Assembly (NCBI GenBank): GCA_028572035.1
Contig: JAPVWE010000019.1
Span: 1 to 12,220, forward strand
Direction of reading: 5' to 3'
DNA: 12,220 nt
Source of the DNA: Desulfobacteraceae bacterium
GTDB lineage: Bacteria > Desulfobacterota > DSM-4660 > Desulfatiglandales > B25-G16
Shown here: positions 6,460 through 12,220 of the stretch, piece after piece
Position numbering within the stretch: position 1 is the stretch's first letter
Layout: each line of letters opens with the position of its first letter
The notes under the pieces: model-generated
Told to the model about the DNA's origin: nothing
The model's input: only the letters and a program-made list of their open reading frames with translations
The model's database searches: none
Program-made: the position numbers and the translations under genes

Positions 6460-7557
6460 TCACAAAATCTTATCCCGGCCCTGGGATCTTAGTATCTCAA
6501 CAAGCTTTCTAACATCCTGAGACCTCCCCCTTTTGCAGACCAAAAGGGCATCATCCTCCTCTACAATAATTAGATCCTCCACACCCACGAGTGCAACCGG
6601 TTTTTTTGGGCTATAGACAATGCATTGAGAAGAATCAAGACTGATCAACTCTCCGATGAAGGCATTGTTATCGCTATCCATAGGCCAGTACTGAGCCGCT
6701 GACGGCCAAGAACCCACATCACTCCAACCAAAATCCCCTGCTACCATGAGGACGTTCTCTGATTTTTCAATAACACCATAGTCAATAGAGATAGCCTCCA
6801 TTTCTTTGTAGGCCTCTCTGATTACCCCTGGTTCTTCATCCTTGCCCAAGGACGACCTTATTTTCATAAGCCATCTATAGTTATGAGGGAGGTGCTCTGC
6901 AATCTCCCTAAGCATAGTTGAGGCCCTCGCAATAAAGATGCCACTATTCCAGAAAAAGTTGCCCTGATTAATAAAACGCCTGGCTGTGTTTATGTCAGGT
7001 TTCTCATGAAAGGATTTAACGGCATATATCATGTTATTTTCATCAATTAATGCGTCTGCCTCTATGTATCCATAACCAGTCTCTGGTCCCCTTGGGGGGA
7101 TTCCAATGGTAACAAGAAAATCCCCTTGTGAGGCCTGATAGGCACCGGCCATAATTCTCTGGTGAAACTTCTTTTTATCCTCAATACAGTGATCTGAAGG
7201 CAACACTACCATAATAGCATCTGGATCGTCTCTCTCTACAAAAAGGGTGGAAATCCCGATGGCAGGGGCTGTATTTTTCCCCAGTGGTTCACATATTATG
7301 CTTTCATCTGATATCTCGGGAACTGTCCTTCTAACAGCATCTGCCTGGGATAAGGTGGTTACTGTCTTTATCCTGCTGACAGGTATAATGGGTTTGATAA
7401 GCTCAATCGTTTTCTTAAGAAGTCCGCCTTCGGCGGATCCGGTGATGTTGAGGAGTTGCTTTGGTCTATTCTCTCTGCTCCTTGGCCAGAATCTGGTCCC
7501 ACTTCCCCCTGCCATTATGACGGCAAAGAGATGATCATCTATCCCTGATCTCATCAT
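6460..7557 (-). CDS. Mannose-1-phosphate guanylyltransferase
   Basis: This 365-residue nucleotidyltransferase makes GDP-mannose from mannose-1-P and GTP. Seen: the N-terminal pyrophosphorylase signature AGGSGTRFWPRSRENRPKQ (16-34), LPSDH with the metal Asp (119-123), ETGYGYIE (159-166), EKP (185-187), NSGIF (204-208) and GDFGWSDVGSW (274-284). This is the short, single-function form; the C-terminal cupin isomerase domain of bifunctional ManC proteins is absent, so Man-6-P must come from another enzyme. The ATG abuts the TAG of the radical SAM gene, with GAGGG in that gene's last codons as ribosome site, so translation is probably coupled. Met2 is an equal alternative start. GDP-mannose would feed O-antigen, exopolysaccharide or glycosylation. 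Confidence 0.95.
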   Translation of the reverse strand: MMRSGIDDHLFAVIMAGGSGTRFWPRSRENRPKQLLNITGSAEGGLLKKTIELIKPIIPVSRIKTVTTLSQADAVRRTVPEISDESIICEPLGKNTAPAIGISTLFVERDDPDAIMVVLPSDHCIEDKKKFHQRIMAGAYQASQGDFLVTIGIPPRGPETGYGYIEADALIDENNMIYAVKSFHEKPDINTARRFINQGNFFWNSGIFIARASTMLREIAEHLPHNYRWLMKIRSSLGKDEEPGVIREAYKEMEAISIDYGVIEKSENVLMVAGDFGWSDVGSWPSAAQYWPMDSDNNAFIGELISLDSSQCIVYSPKKPVALVGVEDLIIVEEDDALLVCKRGRSQDVRKLVEILRSQGRDKIL

Positions 7558-8454
7558 CTACAGCGCCCTCATCCACTCTGGTCTGAGGCCCACCTTTCCT
7601 TGAAGGGCCATGTCTATTAAATCAAGGGCCTGTTTCTTTTCTTTTGGAAGCCTGGCCTTGACCGGCAGATAGTTTGATGCATGATTGGAAAAGAAAAGAC
7701 CACGGGTAAGATTGGTGCAAGCTATCATTTCTCTTAATTCCATGAGCAACCCAAAGTTATCAGGAAGCTCAAATCCACCAGCTAAAAGACCGTCTGACAG
7801 GGGCGTGCCAGGCATTATCATTAATGTCAGGGCACCAACGTAGTCGGGATCCATTGCACTGAGGATCTCTCCTGTTGCCCTGGCATGGATGAGTGACCTT
7901 TTCTTGCCAGCAATCCCTAAGAGAACAGTAACGGAAAGCTTTATATCTGCTCCTTTGACCTTCTTACCCATATCCAAGATTCTCTGGTAATTGCCTCCCT
8001 TTCTGATGGCCTCCAATGTCTGATCATCGCCTGTCTCTATACCCATATAGATGATTCCCAGGCCCATTTCTTTCAATTTGATCAATTCTTCCTCGCTCTT
8101 CATCCTTATACCTTTGGTGTTTGCATAAACGCTAACCCTCTTGACCTGTGGAAGATGTTCCTTTATCCTTTCTAAAATCCACATCAGACGGGGATAGGGG
8201 ATAATCAGGGCATCACCATCCATGATGAAGAGTCTTTCCTGGTTCCGCATATACCGTGATGCAAAGAGGATATCACTCAAGATAATATCATTGTCCTTGA
8301 TCCGAAATCTTTTATCCTTGTATGAGCCGCAAAAGGTGCATTTGTTGTGGGAACAGCCAACAGTGGCCTGAAGGAGAATGCTCTGTGCCTCGCTGGGTGG
8401 CCGGATACACATCCCCTCATAGTGCATTCCCTCAACTTTGTCGGCCCAATTCAT
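7558..8454 (-). CDS. Radical SAM protein (COG1032-like), first gene of the mannose operon
   Basis: This 298-residue radical SAM enzyme carries cluster cysteines C34, C39 and C42 in VGCSHNKCTFCGSY. The spacing is CX4CX2C rather than the textbook CX3CX2C, as I recall for some small COG1032-type proteins. A strand motif FIMDGDAL may take the place of the SAM-binding GGE motif, and IYMGIETGDDQTL matches the usual radical SAM barrel strand. There is no B12-binding domain, no extra cysteine cluster and no membrane segment, so the substrate is unknown. The start is secure: GGGAGGAG lies 7 nt before the ATG. The gene heads the operon and abuts the guanylyltransferase gene, which suggests a role linked to sugar or surface-polymer metabolism, but this may be only co-location. 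Confidence 0.85.
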   Translation of the reverse strand: MNWADKVEGMHYEGMCIRPPSEAQSILLQATVGCSHNKCTFCGSYKDKRFRIKDNDIILSDILFASRYMRNQERLFIMDGDALIIPYPRLMWILERIKEHLPQVKRVSVYANTKGIRMKSEEELIKLKEMGLGIIYMGIETGDDQTLEAIRKGGNYQRILDMGKKVKGADIKLSVTVLLGIAGKKRSLIHARATGEILSAMDPDYVGALTLMIMPGTPLSDGLLAGGFELPDNFGLLMELREMIACTNLTRGLFFSNHASNYLPVKARLPKEKKQALDLIDMALQGKVGLRPEWMRAL

Positions 8455-8488
8455 ATAGATGCTCCTCCCTTACACATATCCCTGCACC

Positions 8489-8501
8489 CTATGAAACATA
8501 G
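8489..8501. promoter_or_regulatory. Small palindrome overlapping the minus-strand -10
   Basis: CTATG-AAA-CATAG is a perfect 5+3+5 inverted repeat that overlaps the proposed -10 box (8498-8503) and start region of the radical SAM operon. That is where a repressor operator would sit. It is short enough to occur by chance. Confidence 0.25.
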
Positions 8502-8526
8502 TATTGTCATTTAAAATGAAAATCAA
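8498..8526 (-). promoter_or_regulatory. Candidate sigma70 promoter for the radical SAM-mannose operon
   Basis: On the minus strand TTGATT (8526-8521) and TACTAT (8503-8498) are separated by exactly 17 bp. Each matches 4 of 6 consensus bases. The start would fall near 8491, giving a leader of about 37 nt that contains the GGGAGGAG ribosome site. Confidence 0.45.
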
Positions 8527-8703
8527 GTCAAGGCCTGCACAAAAACGCACCATCTCTAATGCTGGGAAATGTATCCCCTTGTCACCTGTGAACCCGATAG
8601 GGTTACTTGGGTTCTCCTTACCGAATCTGAATTTACAAAGAAAATCAATAGGTTCATTATGGCTAATGAGAATCTTTGACGAAAGTCCAGATAAACATAA
8701 AAT
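8527..8703. other. Divergent intergenic DNA with competing hairpins and no supported gene
   Basis: The full gap between the divergent operons is 8455-8788 (334 bp), with promoter candidates at both ends. In the middle, AACCC (8591-8595) can pair with GGGTT (8600-8604) over a GATA loop, or GAACCC (8590-8595) can pair with GGGTTC (8609-8614); the two are mutually exclusive. On the minus strand a 79-codon stop-free frame (8709-8473) reads through the region but has no start codon until codon 53. It may be a decayed gene or a small RNA locus; neither is shown. Confidence 0.4.
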
Positions 8704-8732
8704 TTGTGTTTAAAGCCAATAAGGTGTATGAT
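8704..8732 (+). promoter_or_regulatory. Candidate sigma70 promoter for the pilT cluster
   Basis: TTGTGT (8704-8709) and TATGAT (8727-8732) are separated by 17 bp. The -10 matches 5 of 6 and the -35 matches 3 of 6 consensus bases. It lies about 55 bp upstream of the first pilT start. No sigma54-type element was seen here. Confidence 0.4.
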
Positions 8733-8788
8733 ATACCTATTATAAAGACTCAAATCATCAAAATTGACGTCTAGAATAGGAGATAATT

Positions 8789-9883
8789 ATGGCCCAAATT
8801 GATGCCTTCTTTAAACTAATGAATGATCAAGGGGCTTCAGACCTTCATTTAGCTGCCGATAAACAACCTGTCTTGAGGATTCGGGGGGAACTCGAAAGGG
8901 TAAAATACAAGGAACTGGATGACGATACCCTCAAGGCCATGCTTTACGAGATAGCACCTGAGCACAAGATCAAGATATTTGAAGAGACAGGAGATGTTGA
9001 TTTTGCCTATGAGATACCCGGGCTGGCTCGTTACAGGGCCAATTTCTTCAGACAGAAAGACGGTGTGGGTGCTGTCTTCAGAGAGATACCCGATAAAATC
9101 CTCACCTGTGAAGAGCTTGGGCTTCCGCCGGTTATCCGACAGCTCGCTACACTGCCCAGAGGGCTCATCCTGGTAACAGGGCCCACCGGAAGCGGAAAGT
9201 CAACCACCCTCGCGGCCATAATAGATGTGGCCAACAAGACCAGGAAGGATCATATCATTACTGTTGAGGATCCGATCGAGTTTGTCCATGTCAGTCAAAA
9301 GGCTGTAATAAATCACAGGGAGGTTGGAATTCATACAAAGTCATTTTCTGCGGCCCTCCGAGGTGCGCTTCGGGAAGATCCGGATATCATAATGGTTGGC
9401 GAGATGAGGGATCTGGAGACCATCGAACTCGCAATTGAGGCCTCCTCCACCGGCCACCTTGTCTTTAGCACGCTCCACACATCATCTGCTGCCAAGACAG
9501 TGGACAGGATGATAGATGTTTTTCCTACCGAACAGCAGGAACAGATTAGGAGCACCTTGTCCGATGGACTCAGGGCAGTGGTGTGTCAGAGTCTGTTTAG
9601 AAGGAGAGATCAAAGGGGGAATACCATGGGTCGTGTCGCAGCACTTGAGATTATGATTGCCACCCCAGCAGTGAGAAACCTTATACGGGAAAGGAAAACA
9701 TTTCAGATCCCATCTGCCATACAGACAGGAAAAAAATATGGCATGCAATCTCTAGATGATTCCATAATGGATCACTTGACCAAAAAGAGGATAAGCCCAG
9801 AAGAGGCATATGCAAAATGTTACGACAAGAATAAATTTATGCCATTCCTCAAAAAACCTCCGGAAGACTTTACCGAGGCCTAG
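8789..9883 (+). CDS. pilT: Type IV pilus retraction ATPase PilT
   Basis: This 364-residue hexameric motor ATPase drives pilus depolymerisation from the cytoplasmic face, powering twitching motility and DNA uptake. Seen in order: N-terminal PAS-like domain with GASDLHL (15-21), Walker A GPTGSGKST (131-139), Asp box ITVEDPIEF (157-165), Walker B DIIMVGEMRD (199-208, catalytic E205), His box TGHLVFSTLHT (221-231), and AVRNLIRE (294-301). The last is the near-exact PilT signature AIRNLIRE needed for retraction. Length is standard. AGGAG lies 7 nt before the ATG. The gene is followed by a second PilT paralogue, a pattern like pilT-pilU. No pilin or pilB gene is visible in the window. Confidence 0.95.
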   Translation: MAQIDAFFKLMNDQGASDLHLAADKQPVLRIRGELERVKYKELDDDTLKAMLYEIAPEHKIKIFEETGDVDFAYEIPGLARYRANFFRQKDGVGAVFREIPDKILTCEELGLPPVIRQLATLPRGLILVTGPTGSGKSTTLAAIIDVANKTRKDHIITVEDPIEFVHVSQKAVINHREVGIHTKSFSAALRGALREDPDIIMVGEMRDLETIELAIEASSTGHLVFSTLHTSSAAKTVDRMIDVFPTEQQEQIRSTLSDGLRAVVCQSLFRRRDQRGNTMGRVAALEIMIATPAVRNLIRERKTFQIPSAIQTGKKYGMQSLDDSIMDHLTKKRISPEEAYAKCYDKNKFMPFLKKPPEDFTEA

Positions 9884-9910
9884 CTTTTGGCGTTTGTCGT
9901 GTTTGTTGAG

Positions 9911-9928
9911 TTCATAGGGTTCATAGGG
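9911..9928 (+). repeat. Tandem 9-bp repeat in the pilT spacer
   Basis: TTCATAGGG occurs twice in direct tandem, followed by TTTTAACA. It lies within the AT-rich repeat DNA separating the two pilT genes, just left of the larger palindrome. Confidence 0.6.
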
Positions 9929-9940
9929 TTTTAACATTCA

Positions 9941-9988
9941 CCCTGTTAAATCCCTGGAGGGGATCCCGCAAAGCGGAATTTAACAGGG
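9941..9988. repeat. 48-bp palindromic element between the pilT genes
   Basis: CCCTGTTAAATCCC (9941-9954) and GGAATTTAACAGGG (9975-9988) form 14-bp arms with one mismatch. Three smaller palindromes are nested inside: CCCT-GG-AGGG, GGGATCCC (9960-9967) and CCGC-AAA-GCGG (9966-9976). An outer, weaker symmetry links GTTTGTTGAGTTC (9901-9913) to GAAACCCAACAAAT (10002-10015). No T-run follows. It resembles a dispersed intergenic palindrome (REP/MITE-like), and in RNA would be a strong structure between the two genes. Confidence 0.65.
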
Positions 9989-10043
9989 CAGGCAAACTCA
10001 AGAAACCCAACAAATCCGAGAAACAGTTATAAGGGGTATAGAA

Positions 10044-11213
10044 ATGAGAAAACAACAGATAGATCACATCCTGGGGGCTATGTTAGAGGCATATGAAGAT
10101 GTATCTGACATAAACATAACTGTAGATAAGCCAACTCAGGTAGAGTCCGCAGGTGTATTGAAGCCTGTCTCCATTAAACCTCCCATCGACCGATTGACTC
10201 CTTTCCAGGCCGAGATATTTGCCCTCAACGTGATAAATAATGATAGGAGACTCACCAAAACCCTCTTGACCGAGGGCTCCTGTGACTTATCCTATCAGTT
10301 GGCTGGAAAGGCACGCTTCAGGGCCAATGTCTTTTCCCAAAAAGGATGCTATTCTGTGGTGATGAGGCAGCTACCGTCCAGGGTGCCCACCATTGAAGAA
10401 ATGAGACTTCCTTCTGCCTTTTACAAAATGACAGAGGAATTGAATGGTATAATCCTTGTTACCGGTGCTACAGGAACTGGAAAGACTACATCCCTTGCAT
10501 CCTTTCTAAACGAGATAAATGAAAAAAAACCAGTTCATGTAGTCACCTTGGAGGACCCAGTAGAGTTTGTCCATTCCCAGAAAAAGGCCACATTCAACCA
10601 GAGGGAGATGGGTACCGATTTTGATGAGTTCTCCTCCGGCCTGCGGGCTGCCCTCCGCCAGGCACCAAAGGTCATTCTCGTGGGTGAGATGAGAGACAGG
10701 GAGACAGTGGAAATAGGTCTCTCTGCAGCAGAGACCGGTCATCTTGTCTTGAGCACGCTTCACACGGTGGATGCAGGGCAGACCATAAACAGGATTATAG
10801 GCATGTTTGAACAAGAGGAAGAAAGGCAGATAAGGATTAGGTTGGCTGATACAGCCAGGTGGATAGTATGCCAGAAACTCCTACCTAAAATCGAGGGTGG
10901 TCGGGTAGCCGCCTTTGAGATATTAGGGTCAAATATGATGGTAAAAGACCTTATCCTCAATGGGGAGACTGAGGATAAGACATTTTATGATATTATGCAG
11001 AATAATCGGGCCTTTGGTATGATGACCTTTGACCAGTGCATTGCCGAGCATTACAAGAATGGCCTTATTACCGAAGAGGTGGCTATGGCCTATGCATCAC
11101 ATAAGGCAGCTTTAGGAAGGGCAATAGATGCAATAAAGGCATTAAAGGGAGAAAAGACCACATCTATAGAGGGTCTGGCCATAGACGAAAGCTACGATAA
11201 ATCATTAGAGTGA
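10044..11213 (+). CDS. Second PilT-family ATPase (PilT/PilU-like)
   Basis: This 389-residue paralogue of the preceding PilT keeps the ATPase core: Walker A GATGTGKTT (141-149), Asp box VTLEDPVEF (167-175), Walker B VILVGEMRD (210-218, catalytic E215) and His box TGHLVLSTLHT (231-241). It differs where PilT has AIRNLIRE; here the segment reads NMMVKDLILNGE (297-308). The N-terminal domain has SDINITV in place of SDLHL, and the C-terminus is about 25 residues longer with a charged tail. These traits fit a PilU-like accessory motor that helps PilT under load, but assignment to true PilU is an inference. TAAGGGG lies 7 nt before the ATG. A palindromic element sits in the 160-bp spacer upstream. 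Confidence 0.9.
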   Translation: MRKQQIDHILGAMLEAYEDVSDINITVDKPTQVESAGVLKPVSIKPPIDRLTPFQAEIFALNVINNDRRLTKTLLTEGSCDLSYQLAGKARFRANVFSQKGCYSVVMRQLPSRVPTIEEMRLPSAFYKMTEELNGIILVTGATGTGKTTSLASFLNEINEKKPVHVVTLEDPVEFVHSQKKATFNQREMGTDFDEFSSGLRAALRQAPKVILVGEMRDRETVEIGLSAAETGHLVLSTLHTVDAGQTINRIIGMFEQEEERQIRIRLADTARWIVCQKLLPKIEGGRVAAFEILGSNMMVKDLILNGETEDKTFYDIMQNNRAFGMMTFDQCIAEHYKNGLITEEVAMAYASHKAALGRAIDAIKALKGEKTTSIEGLAIDESYDKSLE

Positions 11214-11217
11214 ACTA

Positions 11218-11349
11218 AAGTGCCTAAAATCAAGACTGAGCTAAGATTATCGATTATTCTGAAATAATTCTACCGATGCGTTTTGCCCTGAAGTGTAGTT
11301 GAGCCTTTTGGGTATGATCTTATCTTTTCTGCTTAAACTTTAGGCACTT
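11218..11349. repeat. 11-bp perfect inverted repeat bounding the spacer after the second pilT
   Basis: AAGTGCCTAAA (11218-11228) and TTTAGGCACTT (11339-11349) are exact inverse copies enclosing 110 bp. The left arm begins 5 nt after the pilT-like stop and the right arm ends just before the GGAG ribosome site of the next gene, so nearly the whole spacer is enclosed. Inside is a smaller hairpin, ATTATT-CTGA-AATAAT. It could be a MITE-like insertion or an RNA structure that presents or hides the ribosome site. Confidence 0.6.
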
Positions 11350-11365
11350 GAATGGAGATAGTCCT

Positions 11366-12031
11366 ATGGATGTTACCTGTAAATCTTGCGGGACAACATT
11401 AAAGATACCGGATGAGAAGTTGCCCCCCAATCAAGCGGTAAGTGTTACCTGTCCGAAATGTAAGGGTAAAATAAGGATAGAACCATCTGATAGGAGACTG
11501 GTCTCAGCAAACAGGAGACTGGTCTCAGCAAAAGAGGAATTTCAGGAAGTTGGCATTGAATATGAGGACGATACCAGCCCCCTGGAGTTCTTTGGGGAAG
11601 GAACCAGATTAGCCCTTGTTCTGGATGGAGATGAAGCAAATGTAACGAAGATCACTCCTGCCCTTGAGGAATTATCTTATAAACCTATTTTACCCACATC
11701 TATAGGTGAGGCAATGGGTAAACTGCGCCTGTATCACTTTGACCTGATCCTCCTTTCCGATGGTTTTGACGGACAGAATCTTGAACGTTCTCCTATAACT
11801 AATTATCTCAATCATCTCTCTATGAGCGTAAGGAGAAAGACCTTCCTGGTTCTGCTGAGCCAAGAATTCAAGACCATGGATAATATGAGGGCTTTTGGAG
11901 AAAGTGCCAACCTGGTAGTAAACCCTGATGATCTTTCCAACCTGCCCCTAATACTGAAAAGGGCCATCTCTGATAATGAGAAGTTTTACAAGGTATTTAT
12001 GGATACTATCAAAGAGGCAGGGAAAGAGTAA
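11366..12031 (+). CDS. Zinc-ribbon protein with a degenerate receiver-like domain
   Basis: A 221-residue protein. Residues 1-40 form an MJ0042-type zinc ribbon with C5-x2-C8 and C29-x2-C32 (MDVTCKSCG...VTCPKCKGKI). A linker carries a duplicated RRLVSA repeat. Residues about 81-200 have the strand/helix pattern of a response-regulator receiver (RLALVLDGDEANV...FDLILLSDGFDG...FLVLLSQEF...LVVNPDDL). Acidic D87/D89 remain, but the phospho-acceptor site reads S131-D132, and the invariant Lys of the K-P motif is Asn (N186). It is probably a non-phosphorylated pseudo-receiver used for protein contact. I chose ATG 11366 because GGAG lies 8 nt upstream; the frame also opens at a TTG at 11348, which overlaps an inverted repeat. 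It follows two pilT genes and may be a pilus-linked regulator. Function is not recognised. Confidence 0.8.
   Translation: MDVTCKSCGTTLKIPDEKLPPNQAVSVTCPKCKGKIRIEPSDRRLVSANRRLVSAKEEFQEVGIEYEDDTSPLEFFGEGTRLALVLDGDEANVTKITPALEELSYKPILPTSIGEAMGKLRLYHFDLILLSDGFDGQNLERSPITNYLNHLSMSVRRKTFLVLLSQEFKTMDNMRAFGESANLVVNPDDLSNLPLILKRAISDNEKFYKVFMDTIKEAGKE
11492..11533 (+). repeat. 21-bp in-frame tandem duplication
   Basis: Two copies of AGGAGACTGGTCTCAGCAAA plus one variable base sit head to tail (11492-11512, 11513-11533) and encode RRLVSAN/RRLVSAK. The unit contains the inverted repeat GAGAC-TG-GTCTC. It lies in the linker between the zinc ribbon and the receiver-like domain, where copy number changes would keep the frame. 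Confidence 0.85.
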
Positions 12032-12165
12032 AGAGATATTCTTAGGTCCGCCTGTATGAGACCCTATTAACAATGCTGTAACCGCTGCCCCCTCTACAAT
12101 AGCCTCTCCAAATTCAATTCCTCTCTTTTTTGAACGTTACTAAGCCATTGGATATTGAAAAGGCA

Positions 12166-12203
12166 TATCGATAGGGGGTCTATCGATAGGGCGATAGGGG
12201 GTC
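12166..12203 (+). repeat. CGATAGGGGGTC repeats at the right edge
   Basis: CGATAGGGGGTC occurs at 12169-12180 and 12192-12203, with a shortened copy CGATAGGG at 12184-12191 between them; the first two copies are extended on the left as TATCGATAGGG. GGGCCACG follows to the window end. The rest of 12032-12220 shows no convincing gene. The array may be the margin of a repeat cluster or mobile element that continues outside the window. Confidence 0.65.
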
Positions 12204-12220
12204 GGGCCACGCTAAGTAGC

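Noticed and set aside
7423..7437. TCCGCC-TTC-GGCGGA hairpin inside the guanylyltransferase gene
   Set aside because: It is in coding sequence (GSAEGG), has no T-run, and the protein reads normally through it; possibly a tiny repeat, but not a regulatory site.
8504..8713. Plus-strand 69-codon frame and minus-strand 65-codon frame in the divergent spacer
   Set aside because: Neither has a convincing ribosome site or protein-like composition, and they overlap each other and candidate promoters.
8527..8788. c-di-GMP (GEMM) riboswitch upstream of pilT
   Set aside because: I could not find the conserved GEMM core, and the proposed pilT promoter lies downstream of the hairpins, so they would not be in its leader.
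12032..12131. Minus-strand open stretch reading ...EGAAVTALLIGSHTGGP...
   Set aside because: A stop lies close upstream, no start codon with a ribosome site is present, and it runs into the antisense of the zinc-ribbon gene.

Overview
The window looks like chromosomal DNA from an anaerobic, Desulfobacterota/Deltaproteobacteria-like bacterium. The reasons are a sigma54-dependent regulator beside a -24/-12 promoter, multi-PAS histidine kinase signalling, tandem PilT-type ATPases, a COG1032-like radical SAM enzyme, moderate GC, and AT-rich ATTCAAAATTC / GGATTTCGG-type intergenic repeats. The lineage is an inference from gene content only.

Layout. (1) 2-787 (+): C-terminal two thirds of a sigma54 enhancer-binding activator, cut by the window edge. 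(2) 788-1048: a compact control region with a 7+6+7 palindrome (candidate activator site), an exact match to the IHF consensus, and a near-consensus sigma54 promoter about 50 bp upstream of the next gene. (3) 1049-5066 (+): a probable signalling operon of two-PAS histidine kinase, a decayed four-helix-bundle (S23/IVP-like) gene inside repeat DNA, a single-domain receiver, a 53-codon ORF, a PilZ protein, and a membrane-bound class III adenylate cyclase. (4) 8454-5105 (-): an operon of radical SAM protein, mannose-1-phosphate guanylyltransferase and phosphomannomutase/phosphoglucomutase, giving Man-6-P -> Man-1-P -> GDP-mannose for surface polysaccharide. It converges on the cyclase. (5) 8455-8788: a divergent intergenic region with candidate promoters for both directions. 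(6) 8789-12031 (+): two PilT-family retraction ATPases and a protein with an N-terminal zinc ribbon and a receiver-like domain that lacks key residues. The spacers hold palindromic elements. (7) 12032-12220: no convincing gene; it ends in CGATAGGGGGTC repeats that run to the window edge.

Functional reading. The left half is a regulatory cascade: an activator acts on a sigma54 promoter that drives a kinase, a receiver, a c-di-GMP effector (PilZ) and a cAMP synthase. The right half makes GDP-mannose and powers type IV pilus retraction. Together this suggests control of surface attachment, polysaccharide and twitching motility, but that link is inferred from proximity. I did not find a clear-cut new defence or mobile system. 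The strongest unusual points are the complete sigma54 control region, repeat DNA translated within the kinase ATPase domain, the S23-like relic, and the zinc-ribbon/pseudo-receiver protein beside the pilT pair.
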